A DNA stretch of 64,000 bases from Pseudomonas asuensis (GTDB lineage: Bacteria > Pseudomonadota > Gammaproteobacteria > Pseudomonadales > Pseudomonadaceae). The stretch spans positions 496,001 to 560,000 of the forward strand of contig NZ_BMNW01000003.1 of the NCBI RefSeq assembly GCF_014646755.1, in the 5' to 3' direction. Positions 40,156 to 49,802 of the stretch are shown here, piece by piece. Under the pieces are notes generated by a model. It was not told the DNA's origin. It was given only the letters and a program-made list of their open reading frames with translations, and did no database searches. Position numbers and translations under genes: made by a program. Numbering within the stretch: position 1 is the stretch's first letter; each line of letters begins with the position of its first letter.

Positions 40156-40232
40156 GCGCTCGTAGCTCAGCTGGATAGAGTACTCGGCTACGAACCGAGC
40201 GGTCAGAGGTTCGAATCCTCTCGAGCGCGCCA
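40156..40232 (+). tRNA. tRNA-Arg(ACG), copy 1
   Basis: This 77-nt tRNA has acceptor GCGCTCG/CGAGCGC, anticodon loop CTACGAA (ACG, normally modified to ICG) and encoded CCA. It is followed by an 8-bp stem (40240-40247 with 40251-40258) without a T tract, probably a processing hairpin. Confidence 0.97.
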
Positions 40233-40300
40233 TTTTGAAGGGTGCTTAACAAGCACCCGGCTTTACCAGTGGTGATCTGGATATAAAACCACCAAGTTGC

Positions 40301-40377
40301 GCGCTCGTAGCTCAGCTGGATAGAGTACTCGGCTACGAACCGAGCGGTCAGAGGTTCGAATCCTCTCGAGCGCGCCA
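40301..40377 (+). tRNA. tRNA-Arg(ACG), copy 2
   Basis: This copy is identical in sequence to the first over all 77 nt, 68 bases downstream of it, and is followed by a strong terminator. The identity points to recent duplication or ongoing gene conversion. Confidence 0.97.
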
Positions 40378-40383
40378 TACCCC

Positions 40384-40417
40384 AAAGGGCTTGCAGAAAT
40401 GCAAGCCCTTTGTTTTT
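40384..40417 (+). terminator. Terminator of the tRNA-Arg operon
   Basis: A perfect 11-bp stem (40384-40394 with 40401-40411) with a 6-nt loop is followed by GTTTTT. It is a textbook intrinsic terminator. Confidence 0.9.
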
Positions 40418-40459
40418 GTGCCCTGAAAAATCTGTACAAACATGTTCCGGCGAGGCCAT

Positions 40460-40897
40460 ATGAGTTGGGATCGTGAAAATCCGTTCGTCATGTCGCTGCA
40501 AGTGTCGGTTAGCGACATTGATGCGCTTGGGCATGCAAACAATGCCGTTTATGTCTCTTGGCTAGAGCAGTGTGCTTGGCAGCATTCCAACAGTTTGGGG
40601 CTTGGGGTTGATGAGTTTCATCGGCTGGATCGGGCTATGGCGGTAGTCCGACACGAGATAGATTACCTGGCAAGTGCCTTTAAGGGCGATGAGTTGCTGC
40701 TAGGGACTTGGCTGACCGATTGGGATAAGCGACTGCGCATGACGCGCCAATTTCAGCTGGTGCGTCCATCTGACGGTCTTACCGTGCTGCGCGCAATAAC
40801 CACCTTTGTTTGCATAGAGCTCTCTTCAGGTAAACCGCGACGAATGCCTGAAGCTTTCATCCGGGGTTATGGTCAGGCATTGCCTAGTTCGCTTTAA
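40460..40897 (+). CDS. Acyl-CoA thioesterase, 4HBT hot-dog family
   Basis: This 145-aa single hot-dog-fold thioesterase is of the YbgC/4-hydroxybenzoyl-CoA type. The signature VSDIDALGHANNAVYVSWLEQ-type segment (about 14-33) carries the catalytic Asp and the GHxNN motif. It hydrolyses acyl-CoA thioesters; chain length is unknown. ATG 40460 follows GAGG at a suitable distance; an ATG 18 bases earlier is a weaker start. It is followed 18 bases later by dusC, probably co-transcribed. Confidence 0.87.
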   Translation: MSWDRENPFVMSLQVSVSDIDALGHANNAVYVSWLEQCAWQHSNSLGLGVDEFHRLDRAMAVVRHEIDYLASAFKGDELLLGTWLTDWDKRLRMTRQFQLVRPSDGLTVLRAITTFVCIELSSGKPRRMPEAFIRGYGQALPSSL

Positions 40898-40915
40898 GTA
40901 TCTTCAGAGGTCCGC

Positions 40916-41881
40916 ATGCAAATCGCTTTGGCACCCATGGAAGGGTTGGTTGATGAAATCCTGCGAGATCTGCTAACGCAGGTAGGTGGCATTGATTGGT
41001 GCGTTACTGAATTCATTCGTATCACCAATCGCTTATTACCTCAGTCAACCTATCAGAAATATGCTCCTGAACTGGCAAATGGCTCCATGACGCGTGCAGG
41101 AGTGCCTATGCGGGTACAGTTCCTGGGGTCGGACCCTGTTTGTCTCGCGGAGAATGCGGCCTATGCCTGCACACTGGGTGCTCCGGTTATTGATCTCAAC
41201 TTTGGCTGTCCCGCCAAAACGGTAAATAACTCCAAAGGCGGCGCCATTCTTCTTAATGAGCCCGAATTGCTTCACTCCATTGTCTCCCATGTTCGCCGTG
41301 CCGTTCCGGCGCATATCCCCGTAACCGCTAAGATGCGTTTAGGGTATGACAGTCCTGAGGGTGCTTTGGAGTGCGCGCAGGCGTTGGTTTCTGGTGGCGC
41401 ACAACAGCTGGTCGTACATGCTCGCACCAAAAGAGATGGCTATAAGCCGCCGGCTCATTGGGAGTGGATTGCCAGAGTAGCGGAGGTGGTTGATGTACCT
41501 GTGCTGGCTAATGGCGAGATCTGGACGCTGGAAGATTATTGGCGGTGCCGCGAAGTCTGCGGCATTGCGGATGTCATGCTGGGGCGTGGTTTGGTCTCTC
41601 GGCCAGACCTGGCTCGGCAGATAGCTGCAAGTGTCCAGGGTGAGCCTATCGATCCTATGCAGTGGGAGGAGCTTTTTTCGCTGCTACAGGTGTTCTGGCT
41701 TAAGGCTCGCCAGAAGATGGCGCCACGCTACGCGCCAGGTCGTTTCAAACAGTGGCTGGGCATGCTTTCTCGTAATTATGAGGAGGCTTTTGAGTTATTT
41801 GGTGAAATACGTCGTGAGACGGAATGTGAGCGAATAGATGCGCTCCTTGAGTTGCCAGCTTCAATACCTTCGGTTGCCTAG
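40916..41881 (+). CDS. dusC: tRNA-dihydrouridine(16) synthase
   Basis: This 321-aa FMN enzyme reduces uridine to dihydrouridine in the tRNA D-loop. It has a TIM barrel beginning [18 protein letters not shown]. Catalytic Cys98 is in [12 protein letters not shown], and [18 protein letters not shown] and [10 protein letters not shown] contact FMN and tRNA. The pattern fits DusC (U16) more than DusA or DusB. It starts 18 bases after the thioesterase gene. Confidence 0.93.
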   Translation: MQIALAPMEGLVDEILRDLLTQVGGIDWCVTEFIRITNRLLPQSTYQKYAPELANGSMTRAGVPMRVQFLGSDPVCLAENAAYACTLGAPVIDLNFGCPAKTVNNSKGGAILLNEPELLHSIVSHVRRAVPAHIPVTAKMRLGYDSPEGALECAQALVSGGAQQLVVHARTKRDGYKPPAHWEWIARVAEVVDVPVLANGEIWTLEDYWRCREVCGIADVMLGRGLVSRPDLARQIAASVQGEPIDPMQWEELFSLLQVFWLKARQKMAPRYAPGRFKQWLGMLSRNYEEAFELFGEIRRETECERIDALLELPASIPSVA

Positions 41882-41908
41882 AGGGTTTGCCATTTGTCGG
41901 TTGTGGCT

Positions 41909-41936
41909 CTTGAAAAAGGGGAGCGAGTCCTTATAT
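41909..41936 (+). promoter_or_regulatory. Sigma-32 (heat-shock) promoter of ibpA
   Basis: CTTGAAA (41909-41915), a 13-base spacer and CCTTATAT (41929-41936) match the RpoH consensus CTTGAAA/CCCCATNT well. Transcription would start near 41943, giving a leader of about 60 nt that contains the thermometer hairpin. Confidence 0.8.
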
Positions 41937-41971
41937 GGAATTGTACGGGGCGCCGAAGTCGGGCTCCGCTT

Positions 41972-41999
41972 GAAACTTGCTGATGCTTCAGGAGATTTC
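41972..41999 (+). promoter_or_regulatory. ROSE-type RNA thermometer in the ibpA leader
   Basis: GAAA-CTTGCTGA-TGCT-TCAGGAG-A-TTTC folds into a hairpin that hides the ribosome site GGAG (41991-41994). The arm TTGCT carries the bulged G opposite GGA, the hallmark of ROSE elements found upstream of small heat-shock genes. Melting at high temperature would free the ribosome site 8 bases before the ATG. The fold is by hand; the mechanism is known for ROSE elements. Confidence 0.8.
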
Positions 42000-42002
42000 C
42001 AT

Positions 42003-42464
42003 ATGAATACTGCATTTTCTCTTGCTCCTCTGTTCCGCCATTCCGTTGGGTTCGACCGCTTCAATGACCTGTTCGAATCGGCTCTTCGTAATGAGTCGGG
42101 CAGCACCTATCCACCCTATAATGTGGAAAAGCATGGTGACGATCACTACCGTATTGTGATTGCCGCTGCTGGCCTTGCCGAAAATGACCTCGAGCTTGAA
42201 GTGGAACGGGGCGTGTTGACTGTGAAGAGCGGGCGCCGCGAGAAAAGCGCTGAGAGCGTGACCTATCTGCATCAGGGCATTGCACAGCGTGCGTTCAAGC
42301 TGTCCTTCCGCCTGGCCGACCATATCGAGGTGAAGGGTGCGAGCTTGAAGAGTGGTCTGCTTAACATTGATCTGGTACGTGAAGTACCGGAAGAGGCCAA
42401 GCCCAAGCGTATCGCCATCAATGGCCAAGTACGTGCAGACGAAAAGCCTGTGTTGGAAGGCTAG
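42003..42464 (+). CDS. ibpA: Small heat-shock protein IbpA (Hsp20)
   Basis: This 153-aa alpha-crystallin-type holdase binds aggregating proteins under heat stress. The N-terminal arm LAPLFRHSVGFDRFNDLFE is typical of IbpA. The crystallin domain spans about 35-130 (PPYNVEKHGDDHYRIVIAAAG, GVLTVKSGRRE, RAFKLSFRL). A short tail follows; the conserved C-terminal IxI motif appears as RIAIN. Expression looks doubly controlled by a sigma-32 promoter and a leader thermometer. Confidence 0.96.
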   Translation: MNTAFSLAPLFRHSVGFDRFNDLFESALRNESGSTYPPYNVEKHGDDHYRIVIAAAGLAENDLELEVERGVLTVKSGRREKSAESVTYLHQGIAQRAFKLSFRLADHIEVKGASLKSGLLNIDLVREVPEEAKPKRIAINGQVRADEKPVLEG

Positions 42465-42521
42465 ACGGCCTGAATGATTTAGAGACTCTTACATAAGGGG
42501 GGCGTTACGTACGTCCCCTTT

Positions 42522-43394
42522 TTATTTATGGAGGTCGTTCAACAGGTCCATGAATGCTTTTGCTGCATTGGAATGAGTCCGTTCCATGTGGGCAATGTAG
42601 CCCAGACGGCGTTTGAGTTCTATTCCGGGCAGTGGAAGCCTTACTACTTGCTCGTCAAGCATCGTTCGCGGCAACACGCTCCAGGCAATACCGATAGAAA
42701 CCATCATTTTTATTGTCTCTAAGTAATTAGTACTCATTGCAATATTAGGGGTGAGCTGCTGTGCCTCGAAAAGCCCTCGTACTATGTGATGGGTAAATGT
42801 ATTTCCCCCTGGAAAAACAGCTGGATGAGCAGCAACATCCGCCAGGCTGACCTGTTCTGACAGGGCCAGGGGATGCTCGGGTGCCGCTACAAAGTCTAGT
42901 GGGTCATCCCAGACAGGCGAGGCCTGGATGAGCGGTGCTGTCTCTGGCGCCAGTGTAATAATCGCAAGCTCAACACGCCCTTGCAGTATCTCTTCATAAG
43001 CCGCTTCGGAATCGAGAAAGCGGATATCTAGAGAAACCTTAGGATAAAGGCGTGTAAAGGTCCTTAGCACGGGTGGAAGCCGATGCAGTCCAATGTGATG
43101 GCTAGTGGCTAAGGTCAGTTTGCCGGCAGTCTCGCCATTAAGGTTAGCCAATGCCCTTCGTGTATCGGCCAGTACGTCTTTGACCTGATACGCCCTGGGA
43201 AGTAGGGCTCGACCTGCCTCGGTCAAGCTGATCTCCCGTCCGATTCGATCAAACAGGCGGGTATTCAGCTGTTGTTCGAGGCTGGCTATTCGTTTGCTGA
43301 CAGCCGGTTGCGTCAGATGAAGCCGCTCGCCCGCTTCGGAGAAACTTCCGCACTCCGCAACTGCTATAAAAGCATTAAGGTTATTTAGATCCAA
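42522..43394 (-). CDS. LysR-family regulator divergent from leuC
   Basis: This 290-aa LTTR has an N-terminal winged helix-turn-helix (about 3-60; FIAVAECGSFSEAGERLHLTQPAVSKRI) and an effector-binding domain (about 90-290). It is transcribed away from leuC. In P. aeruginosa a LysR gene holds the same place, so control of leuCD is plausible but not shown by sequence. The effector is unknown. The gene body is convergent with ibpA. Confidence 0.9.
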   Translation of the reverse strand: MDLNNLNAFIAVAECGSFSEAGERLHLTQPAVSKRIASLEQQLNTRLFDRIGREISLTEAGRALLPRAYQVKDVLADTRRALANLNGETAGKLTLATSHHIGLHRLPPVLRTFTRLYPKVSLDIRFLDSEAAYEEILQGRVELAIITLAPETAPLIQASPVWDDPLDFVAAPEHPLALSEQVSLADVAAHPAVFPGGNTFTHHIVRGLFEAQQLTPNIAMSTNYLETIKMMVSIGIAWSVLPRTMLDEQVVRLPLPGIELKRRLGYIAHMERTHSNAAKAFMDLLNDLHK

Positions 43395-43411
43395 ACTGGA
43401 TTCCTAATGGT

Positions 43412-43434
43412 TATGCATATCATGAAAATTATGA
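43412..43434. promoter_or_regulatory. Possible LysR-regulator site in the leuC promoter region
   Basis: A palindrome TATGCATA (43412-43419) directly precedes the dyad TCAT-N7-ATGA (43420-43434), in an AT-rich patch between the LysR gene and leuC. LysR proteins usually bind such dyads in the intergenic region they control. Assignment is positional only. Confidence 0.4.
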
Positions 43435-43517
43435 ATTTGTTTTATGAGATGCTCAAGCGTTAGGATCATCCATACAAGCCCTAAGGGCATAGAAACATGC
43501 CGATGAGGATGTAAGTG

Positions 43518-44942
43518 ATGGCTGGCAAGACCCTTTACGACAAGCTCTGGGATATGCACCTGGTCAAGCAGCGCGATGATGGCTCGGCACTGCTATACAT
43601 TGACCGGCATATTATTCACGAAGTGACTTCGCCTCAGGCATTTGAGGGCTTGCGTCTGGCTGGGCGTAAACCTTGGCGTCTGAGTGCCAATCTGGCAACG
43701 CCAGACCACAACGTGCCGACTACGCCAGATCGTAAGGAAGGGATTGCCTCTATCAAGGATGAGACGTCTCGCATTCAGGTTCGTACGCTCGATGAAAACT
43801 GTGATGACTTCGGGATCACGCAGTTCAAGATGAACGATGTGCGCCAAGGGATCGTGCATGTCATTGGCCCGGAACAAGGTGCCATTCTGCCGGGTATGAC
43901 TGTGGTTTGTGGCGACTCGCATACCTCTACTAACGGTGCGCTTGGCGCTTTGGCTCACGGGATCGGAACGTCAGAAGTTGAGCACGTGCTTGCAACTCAG
44001 TGCCTGGTTGCCAAAAAGATGAGGAACATGCTGGTGCGCGTTGACGGTGACTTGCCGTTTGGTGTAACCGCTAAGGATATTATCCTGGCCGTAATCGGCA
44101 AGATTGGTACGGCAGGCGGCAATGGCCATGCCATTGAGTTTGCGGGTAGTGCCATTCGGGCCTTGTCCATGGAAGGACGGATGACGATCTGCAACATGTC
44201 TATCGAGGCCGGTGCGCGCGTAGGCATGGTGGCGGTCGATCAGACGACTATCGATTATGTCAAAGGACGTCCTTTTTCACCTGCGCCTGAATATTGGGAT
44301 CAAGCTGTAGAGGTATGGCGTGGGCTGGTTTCTGATGATGACGCTGTATTTGACACTTTCGTCGAGCTGGATGCAGCCAAGATCAAGCCTCAGGTCAGTT
44401 GGGGAACGTCTCCTGAAATGGTGGTTGCCGTTGACCAGTCCGTTCCGGACCCAGCTCAAGAGCAGGATGCGGTAAGGCGTGGCTCCATAGAGCGTGCCTT
44501 GAAATACATGGGGCTTCAGGCTAGCCAGCCCATTACTGATATTCATCTGGATCGTGTCTTCATCGGCTCTTGCACTAATTCCCGGATCGAAGATCTTCGC
44601 GCTGCGGCTGCTGTTGCCAAAGGGCGTAAGGTGGCGGGCTCTATCAAGCAAGCCCTTGTCGTGCCTGGGTCGGGCTTGGTTAAGGCTCAAGCTGAGAAGG
44701 AAGGCTTGGATAAGGTCTTTATCGAGGCAGGTTTCGAGTGGCGTGAACCGGGCTGCTCAATGTGCCTGGCAATGAACGCGGACCGCCTCGAAAGCGGCGA
44801 GCATTGTGCCTCTACATCCAACCGTAACTTCGAAGGACGTCAGGGGGCAGGTGGCCGTACTCATCTGGTGAGCCCGGCCATGGCCGCTGCAGCGGCAATT
44901 GCTGGTCATTTCGTTGACGTTCGTGAGTTCGGCCGCGCTTAA
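43518..44942 (+). CDS. leuC: 3-isopropylmalate dehydratase large subunit
   Basis: This 474-aa aconitase-family 4Fe-4S subunit isomerises 2-isopropylmalate to 3-isopropylmalate with LeuD. Cluster cysteines are in [12 protein letters not shown] and the pair [27 protein letters not shown] is the standard start; a GTG one codon earlier is possible. GAGG lies upstream. It is followed by leuD with a 10-base gap. Confidence 0.97.
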   Translation: MAGKTLYDKLWDMHLVKQRDDGSALLYIDRHIIHEVTSPQAFEGLRLAGRKPWRLSANLATPDHNVPTTPDRKEGIASIKDETSRIQVRTLDENCDDFGITQFKMNDVRQGIVHVIGPEQGAILPGMTVVCGDSHTSTNGALGALAHGIGTSEVEHVLATQCLVAKKMRNMLVRVDGDLPFGVTAKDIILAVIGKIGTAGGNGHAIEFAGSAIRALSMEGRMTICNMSIEAGARVGMVAVDQTTIDYVKGRPFSPAPEYWDQAVEVWRGLVSDDDAVFDTFVELDAAKIKPQVSWGTSPEMVVAVDQSVPDPAQEQDAVRRGSIERALKYMGLQASQPITDIHLDRVFIGSCTNSRIEDLRAAAAVAKGRKVAGSIKQALVVPGSGLVKAQAEKEGLDKVFIEAGFEWREPGCSMCLAMNADRLESGEHCASTSNRNFEGRQGAGGRTHLVSPAMAAAAAIAGHFVDVREFGRA

Positions 44943-44952
44943 GGAGCATTCC

Positions 44953-45597
44953 ATGCAAGCATTTACTCAGCACACCGGCCTGGTTGCACCACTGGATCGT
45001 GCCAATGTCGATACGGATCAAATTATTCCCAAGCAGTTTCTGAAGTCCATCAAGCGGACCGGCTTCGGCCCTAACCTGTTTGATGAGTGGCGCTACCTGG
45101 ATGTAGGGCAGCCCGGCCAGGACAATAGCAAACGCCCGCTTAATCCAGATTTTGTACTTAATCAGCCCCGTTATGAGGGCGCTAGTATTCTTTTGGCACG
45201 TGAGAACTTCGGGTGTGGTTCATCGCGTGAGCATGCTCCCTGGGCTTTGGACGGTTATGGCTTTCGTGCCGTGATTGCTCCAAGCTTCGCGGATATCTTT
45301 TTTAACAACAGCTTCAAGAACGGTTTATTACCAATCATCCTGCCAGAACACGAAGTAAGTGAACTCTTCGCTCAGGTTGAGTCGACAGAAGGGTATACCC
45401 TTGAAATTGATTTGGCCTCGCAGGTCGTCAAGCGTCCGGATGGCACAGTCGTTTCCTTTGAAATTGACGAGTTTCGCAAGCATTGCTTGCTTAACGGGTT
45501 AGACGATATTGGTCTTACCTTGCAGGATGCGGATGCCATAAGGGCATTTGAGAAGACGTACCGACAGGCCAATCCCTGGTTGTTCCAAAACGCATGA
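44953..45597 (+). CDS. leuD: 3-isopropylmalate dehydratase small subunit
   Basis: This 214-aa swivel-domain partner of LeuC contains substrate-recognition segments [19 protein letters not shown] and [16 protein letters not shown]. Length fits the family. AAGGAG stands 7 bases before the ATG. The stop is 10 bases before the methyltransferase gene, so leuC-leuD-methyltransferase are co-transcribed. Confidence 0.97.
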   Translation: MQAFTQHTGLVAPLDRANVDTDQIIPKQFLKSIKRTGFGPNLFDEWRYLDVGQPGQDNSKRPLNPDFVLNQPRYEGASILLARENFGCGSSREHAPWALDGYGFRAVIAPSFADIFFNNSFKNGLLPIILPEHEVSELFAQVESTEGYTLEIDLASQVVKRPDGTVVSFEIDEFRKHCLLNGLDDIGLTLQDADAIRAFEKTYRQANPWLFQNA

Positions 45598-45607
45598 GGT
45601 AGGCAAT

Positions 45608-46372
45608 ATGGCTGGTGATCACGAACAAATCGTCCAAACCCAATTCGGCACAATGGCCGAGTCGTATCTAGGTAGCAATGTCCATGCTCAGGGCTCTGAA
45701 CTACTTGAGATGCGCGAGCAGGTCGCCAAGCGTGAGCAGGCGAAGGTTTTGGATTTGGGGTGTGGAGCCGGCCATGTCAGCTACAACATCGCGCCTGTAG
45801 CCGGTTCAGTTGTGGCGCTGGATCTGTCCGAAGAAATGCTCGCTATTGTCAAGCGTACGGTGAGCGAGCGAGGCATTGATAATATCAGCGTCCAGCCTGG
45901 GATGGCCGAGCGTTTGCCGTTTGGGGATGCCAGTTTTGATTTCGTTCTCAGTCGATACTCTGCGCATCATTGGCGTGATATCGGCTCCGCCTTGAGCGAA
46001 GTGCGGCGGGTGCTGCGCTTTAACGGTCAGGCTGCGTTCGTGGACGTTATTTCACCTGCCAATCCTCGGCTGGACACCTATCTTCAAACGGTGGAAATCT
46101 TGCGTGATAACAGTCACGTCAGGGATTACTCCATGGCGGAATGGCTTCAGATGTTGGGTGTTGCCCGTCTAGGGGTTACCCGCTGTGTTCGTCAACGGCT
46201 GCGCTTGAATTTCCTGGAGTGGGCAGAACGGATGAATACACCTGAACCTATGCGTCAGGCTATACGCACAGTGCAGGGCCGGATTGGCCAAGAGGTACGC
46301 CATTATTTTGAAATCGACAAGGATGGCTCCTTTACCGTCGACGTGATGGTGCTTTGGGCTCAGCCTATATGA
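45608..46372 (+). CDS. Class I SAM-dependent methyltransferase in the leu operon
   Basis: This 254-aa methyltransferase has the SAM motif [15 protein letters not shown] (about 47-61), acidic end of strand 2 in [11 protein letters not shown], and [14 protein letters not shown] as post motif. It resembles UbiE-like and small-molecule methyltransferases; the substrate is unknown. It lies between leuD and leuB, an arrangement I recall in P. aeruginosa (PA3119), so the association with leucine genes is conserved though unexplained. Confidence 0.88.
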   Translation: MAGDHEQIVQTQFGTMAESYLGSNVHAQGSELLEMREQVAKREQAKVLDLGCGAGHVSYNIAPVAGSVVALDLSEEMLAIVKRTVSERGIDNISVQPGMAERLPFGDASFDFVLSRYSAHHWRDIGSALSEVRRVLRFNGQAAFVDVISPANPRLDTYLQTVEILRDNSHVRDYSMAEWLQMLGVARLGVTRCVRQRLRLNFLEWAERMNTPEPMRQAIRTVQGRIGQEVRHYFEIDKDGSFTVDVMVLWAQPI

Positions 46373-46424
46373 TCTGAGTGGTGCTTTGCACCGCTCTTAC
46401 TTTCCACTGATAAGTGAGATAACA

Positions 46425-47507
46425 ATGAGCAAGCAGATTCTCATTCTGCCAGGCGATGGCATTGGTCCTGAAATCATGGCCGAGGCTGTTAAGGTTCTGA
46501 GTCGTGTCAACGAAATGTTCTCTTTGGATTTTGAACTGATCGAAGACGTGATTGGCGGTGCGGCCATTGATAAGCATGGCGTTCCGTTGGCTGATGAGAC
46601 CCTTGAAAAGGCTCGAGCGGCAGATGCCGTTCTACTGGGTGCGGTTGGCGGCCCCAAATGGGACAAGCTTGACCGCGCTATCCGCCCTGAAAAAGGTTTG
46701 CTCAAGATTCGCTCTTCCCTAGGGCTGTTTGCCAATTTGCGTCCTGCCATTCTTTATCCGCAGCTGGCTGAAGCGTCTACGCTCAAGCCGGAAGTAGTAT
46801 CCGGGCTGGATATCCTAATCGTGCGTGAGTTGACTGGTGGAATCTACTTTGGTGGTCCCCGCGGTATCCGTACGCTCGATAATGGTGAGCGTGAAGGCTT
46901 TAACACGCTTCCCTATAGCGAAAGTGAGATCCGCCGTATTGCACGGGTTAGCTTTGAAATGGCTCGCGTACGCGGCAAAAAGCTGTGTTCTGTCGACAAG
47001 GCCAATGTTATGGAATCCAGTCAGTTGTGGCGTGAGGTGGTCGAGGAAGTTGCCAGCGATTACCCAGATGTAGAGCTGAGCCATATGTATGTCGATAATG
47101 CGGCTATGCAGCTGGTGCGTGCGCCCAAGCAGTTCGATGTGATGGTTACGGATAACATGTTTGGCGACATCTTGTCGGATGAGGCTTCAATGCTGACCGG
47201 CTCGATCGGCATGCTGCCTTCAGCATCTCTGGATGCCAATAACAAAGGCATGTACGAGCCTTGTCATGGCTCGGCTCCAGATATTGCAGGTCAGGGTATT
47301 GCTAATCCTCTGGCTACAATTCTTTCCGTCTCCATGATGCTTCGCTACAGCTTCAACCAGTTAAAGGCAGCTGATGCCATTGAGCAGGCGGTAAGCCGTG
47401 TCTTGGACCAGAATTTGCGTACGGGGGACATCTGGTCTGCGGGCTGTCAAAAAGTAGGTACTCGCGAAATGGGTGAGGCAGTAGTCGCCGCGCTCGCAAG
47501 TGAGTAA
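46425..47507 (+). CDS. leuB: 3-isopropylmalate dehydrogenase
   Basis: This 360-aa NAD-dependent beta-decarboxylating dehydrogenase makes the leucine precursor 2-oxoisocaproate. Signatures are [58 protein letters not shown] and [11 protein letters not shown] with [15 protein letters not shown]. The ATG at 46425 gives the normal family start; reading further upstream adds an unrelated stretch. Confidence 0.97.
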   Translation: MSKQILILPGDGIGPEIMAEAVKVLSRVNEMFSLDFELIEDVIGGAAIDKHGVPLADETLEKARAADAVLLGAVGGPKWDKLDRAIRPEKGLLKIRSSLGLFANLRPAILYPQLAEASTLKPEVVSGLDILIVRELTGGIYFGGPRGIRTLDNGEREGFNTLPYSESEIRRIARVSFEMARVRGKKLCSVDKANVMESSQLWREVVEEVASDYPDVELSHMYVDNAAMQLVRAPKQFDVMVTDNMFGDILSDEASMLTGSIGMLPSASLDANNKGMYEPCHGSAPDIAGQGIANPLATILSVSMMLRYSFNQLKAADAIEQAVSRVLDQNLRTGDIWSAGCQKVGTREMGEAVVAALASE

Positions 47508-47564
47508 TCTGTACGGCCGGCCGGAGCGCTTCCGGCCGCCACTTCCAAAAAAGGTGTAGTAGCA

Positions 47565-48677
47565 ATGAAGCGTGTAGGTTTAATCGGATGGCGCGGTATG
47601 GTGGGGTCCGTGCTCATGCAGCGTATGCTGGATGAGCGTGATTTCGACTTGATCGAGCCCGTGTTCTTTACCACCTCCAATGTAGGGGGCGAAGGTCCTT
47701 CCATTGGAAAAGATATCGCTCCGTTAAAAGATGCCTACAGCATTGAAGAACTGAAAAACCTGGACGTGATTATTACGTGTCAGGGCGGCGACTACACCAG
47801 TGAAGTTTTCCCGAAGCTACGGGAAGCTGGCTGGGATGGTTATTGGATCGATGCTGCTTCCAGCTTGCGTATGCAGGATGATGCGGTAATTGTCCTGGAT
47901 CCGGTAAACCGCCGGGTGATTGATCAGGCTCTTAACGAGGGCACCAAGAATTACATTGGTGGCAATTGCACCGTTAGCCTTATGCTGATGGCGTTAGGCG
48001 GGCTGTTCGAGGCAGGCCTGGTCGAATGGATGAGTGCTATGACCTACCAGGCGGCATCGGGGGCAGGTGCTCAGAACATGCGTGAGCTGATTCGCCAGAT
48101 GGGCGCAGCGCATGCAAGCGTTGCTGATGAATTGGCAGATCCTGCCAGTGCTATTCTGGATATCGATCGCAAAGTTGCCGAAACCCTGCGTGGAGAAGCT
48201 TTCCCTGTAGAGCAATTCGGTGCTCCGCTTGCAGGAAGCCTGATTCCTTGGATTGACAAGGAATTGCCTAATGGTCAGAGCCGTGAAGAGTGGAAGGGGC
48301 AAGCTGAGACAAACAAGGTTCTGGCTCGCTTTAAAAACCCGATTCCTGTCGATGGCATCTGCGTCCGTGTTGGGGCCATGCGTTGCCATAGTCAAGCATT
48401 GACCATCAAGCTTAATAAAGATGTGCCGATTTCCGACATTGAAGGCCTGATCAGTCAACACAATCCATGGGTTAAGCTTGTACCCAATCATCGTGAAATC
48501 AGCGTGCGCGAATTAACGCCTGCTGCGGTGACGGGAACGCTTAATGTGCCGGTAGGCCGTCTGCGTAAGCTGAACATGGGGTCCCGGTATCTGGGAGCCT
48601 TTACAGTAGGCGACCAGTTGTTATGGGGTGCTGCTGAGCCGCTGCGTCGTATGCTGCGCATACTGCTTGAGCGTTGA
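47565..48677 (+). CDS. asd: Aspartate-semialdehyde dehydrogenase
   Basis: This 370-aa NADPH enzyme converts aspartyl phosphate to aspartate semialdehyde, the step after LysC toward lysine, threonine, methionine and cell-wall diaminopimelate. It has an N-terminal Rossmann motif [18 protein letters not shown] and catalytic Cys135 in [27 protein letters not shown] is the gram-negative signature. It is followed by a strong terminator. Confidence 0.97.
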   Translation: MKRVGLIGWRGMVGSVLMQRMLDERDFDLIEPVFFTTSNVGGEGPSIGKDIAPLKDAYSIEELKNLDVIITCQGGDYTSEVFPKLREAGWDGYWIDAASSLRMQDDAVIVLDPVNRRVIDQALNEGTKNYIGGNCTVSLMLMALGGLFEAGLVEWMSAMTYQAASGAGAQNMRELIRQMGAAHASVADELADPASAILDIDRKVAETLRGEAFPVEQFGAPLAGSLIPWIDKELPNGQSREEWKGQAETNKVLARFKNPIPVDGICVRVGAMRCHSQALTIKLNKDVPISDIEGLISQHNPWVKLVPNHREISVRELTPAAVTGTLNVPVGRLRKLNMGSRYLGAFTVGDQLLWGAAEPLRRMLRILLER

Positions 48678-48739
48678 TGCTTCACCCATCATTCCGCTGA
48701 GATCATGTTGCTCTATGACTCACGGTGATTGAAAGTCTT

Positions 48740-48769
48740 AAAGGCGGCCGCTACAGTGCCGCCTTTTTT
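48740..48769 (+). terminator. Intrinsic terminator after asd
   Basis: A perfect 9-bp stem (48740-48748 with 48758-48766) with a 9-nt loop is followed by TTTTTTC. It lies only 17 bases before the usg start codon, so usg translation needs readthrough or a start inside the terminator region. Confidence 0.88.
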
Positions 48770-48786
48770 CATTTCAGGCCATGCAC

Positions 48787-49797
48787 ATGAACACATCCCT
48801 TTCGGTCGTTGTCGTTGGTGCAACGGGCACTGTTGGCGAAGCCATAGTGACATTGTTGGAAGAGCGCAATTTCCCGCTCGCCAACCTTTATATAGCAGCG
48901 TCAGCTGACTCTGTTGGTCAGTCTATTGCCTTTCGCGGCAGAAACCTGCGCATAACGGCAGCTGACGACTTTGATTTTGGCAAGGCTCAACTTGCCTTTA
49001 TGGTTACTGATGCTTCAGTTGCTGGGTCCTTGGCAGAAAAAGCATTTAAATCAGGATGTTCGGTCATTGATCTGACAGGTTCGTTGGACAGTTCGCGTGC
49101 TCCACGCGTAATGCCTGATGTCAATGCTGAGCTTATCGCTAAGCAGGAGAGGCCCTGCCTGTTGTCTGTGCCGAGTGCGCCTGCCGCCGCACTTATTAGC
49201 GCACTAGCCCCAATATGCTATCAAAGTGCCATTGAGCAAGCGACCGTCACCGCTTGTCTTGCAGCCTCTAGCCGGGGCAAGGCGGGTATCCGAGAGTTGG
49301 CGCGCCAGACAACCGAGCTGCTAAATGCGCGACCATTGGAACCACGGGTATTTGGCAAGCAGTTGGCATTCAATGTGCTAGCACAGACTGATGAACCTCG
49401 AGCCGATGGCTATACTGCACTTGAGCACAGGGTCATGGAGGAGTGCACAGAGGTATTGGGTAATAACCTTGGATTATTGGCAGTAAGCTGTATTCAGGTT
49501 CCCGTATTCTTTGGCGATAGTCTTTCGGTAACGGTTAAAACACGTGATGTATTGGCTATAAAAGATCTGAATTTGGCCTATTCTAAGCATGAAACCGTGG
49601 AATTGTTTGAGTCAGAGGAATATCCAACGGCCGTAGAGGATGCAATCGGACGTGATGAAATATTGATTGGACGCGTCAGACATAATCCAAGCGATCCACA
49701 TCTAATTGAAATGTGGATCGTTTCAGATAATGTCCGGAAGGCGGCCGCGCTTAATGCCGTTCAAACGGCTGAATTATTGATAAAACATTATCTGTAA
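48787..49797 (+). CDS. usg: USG-1-like aspartate-semialdehyde dehydrogenase homologue
   Basis: This 336-aa Asd-family paralogue has an intact Rossmann start (VVVVGATGTVGEAIVTLLEER), but the catalytic cysteine region reads LLSVPSAPAAALISAL, without Cys. It is therefore probably not an active semialdehyde dehydrogenase, as in E. coli USG-1. Its function is unknown. Of two close ATGs (48781, 48787), the second has better spacing to AGG. A terminator stands directly upstream and a two-hairpin region directly downstream. Codon and base composition near its 3' end look more AT-rich than neighbours. Confidence 0.88.
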   Translation: MNTSLSVVVVGATGTVGEAIVTLLEERNFPLANLYIAASADSVGQSIAFRGRNLRITAADDFDFGKAQLAFMVTDASVAGSLAEKAFKSGCSVIDLTGSLDSSRAPRVMPDVNAELIAKQERPCLLSVPSAPAAALISALAPICYQSAIEQATVTACLAASSRGKAGIRELARQTTELLNARPLEPRVFGKQLAFNVLAQTDEPRADGYTALEHRVMEECTEVLGNNLGLLAVSCIQVPVFFGDSLSVTVKTRDVLAIKDLNLAYSKHETVELFESEEYPTAVEDAIGRDEILIGRVRHNPSDPHLIEMWIVSDNVRKAAALNAVQTAELLIKHYL

Positions 49798-49802
49798 AAG
49801 AT

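Noticed and set aside
39956-40377. tRNA cluster as a CRISPR-like or other repeat array
   Set aside because: The repeated unit is simply two identical tRNA-Arg genes. No CRISPR-type repeat-spacer pattern occurs anywhere in the window.
45608-46372. Methyltransferase as a UbiE or biotin-pathway BioC enzyme
   Set aside because: Only the general SAM-binding motifs are seen; there is no biotin or quinone gene nearby and specific signatures are lacking.
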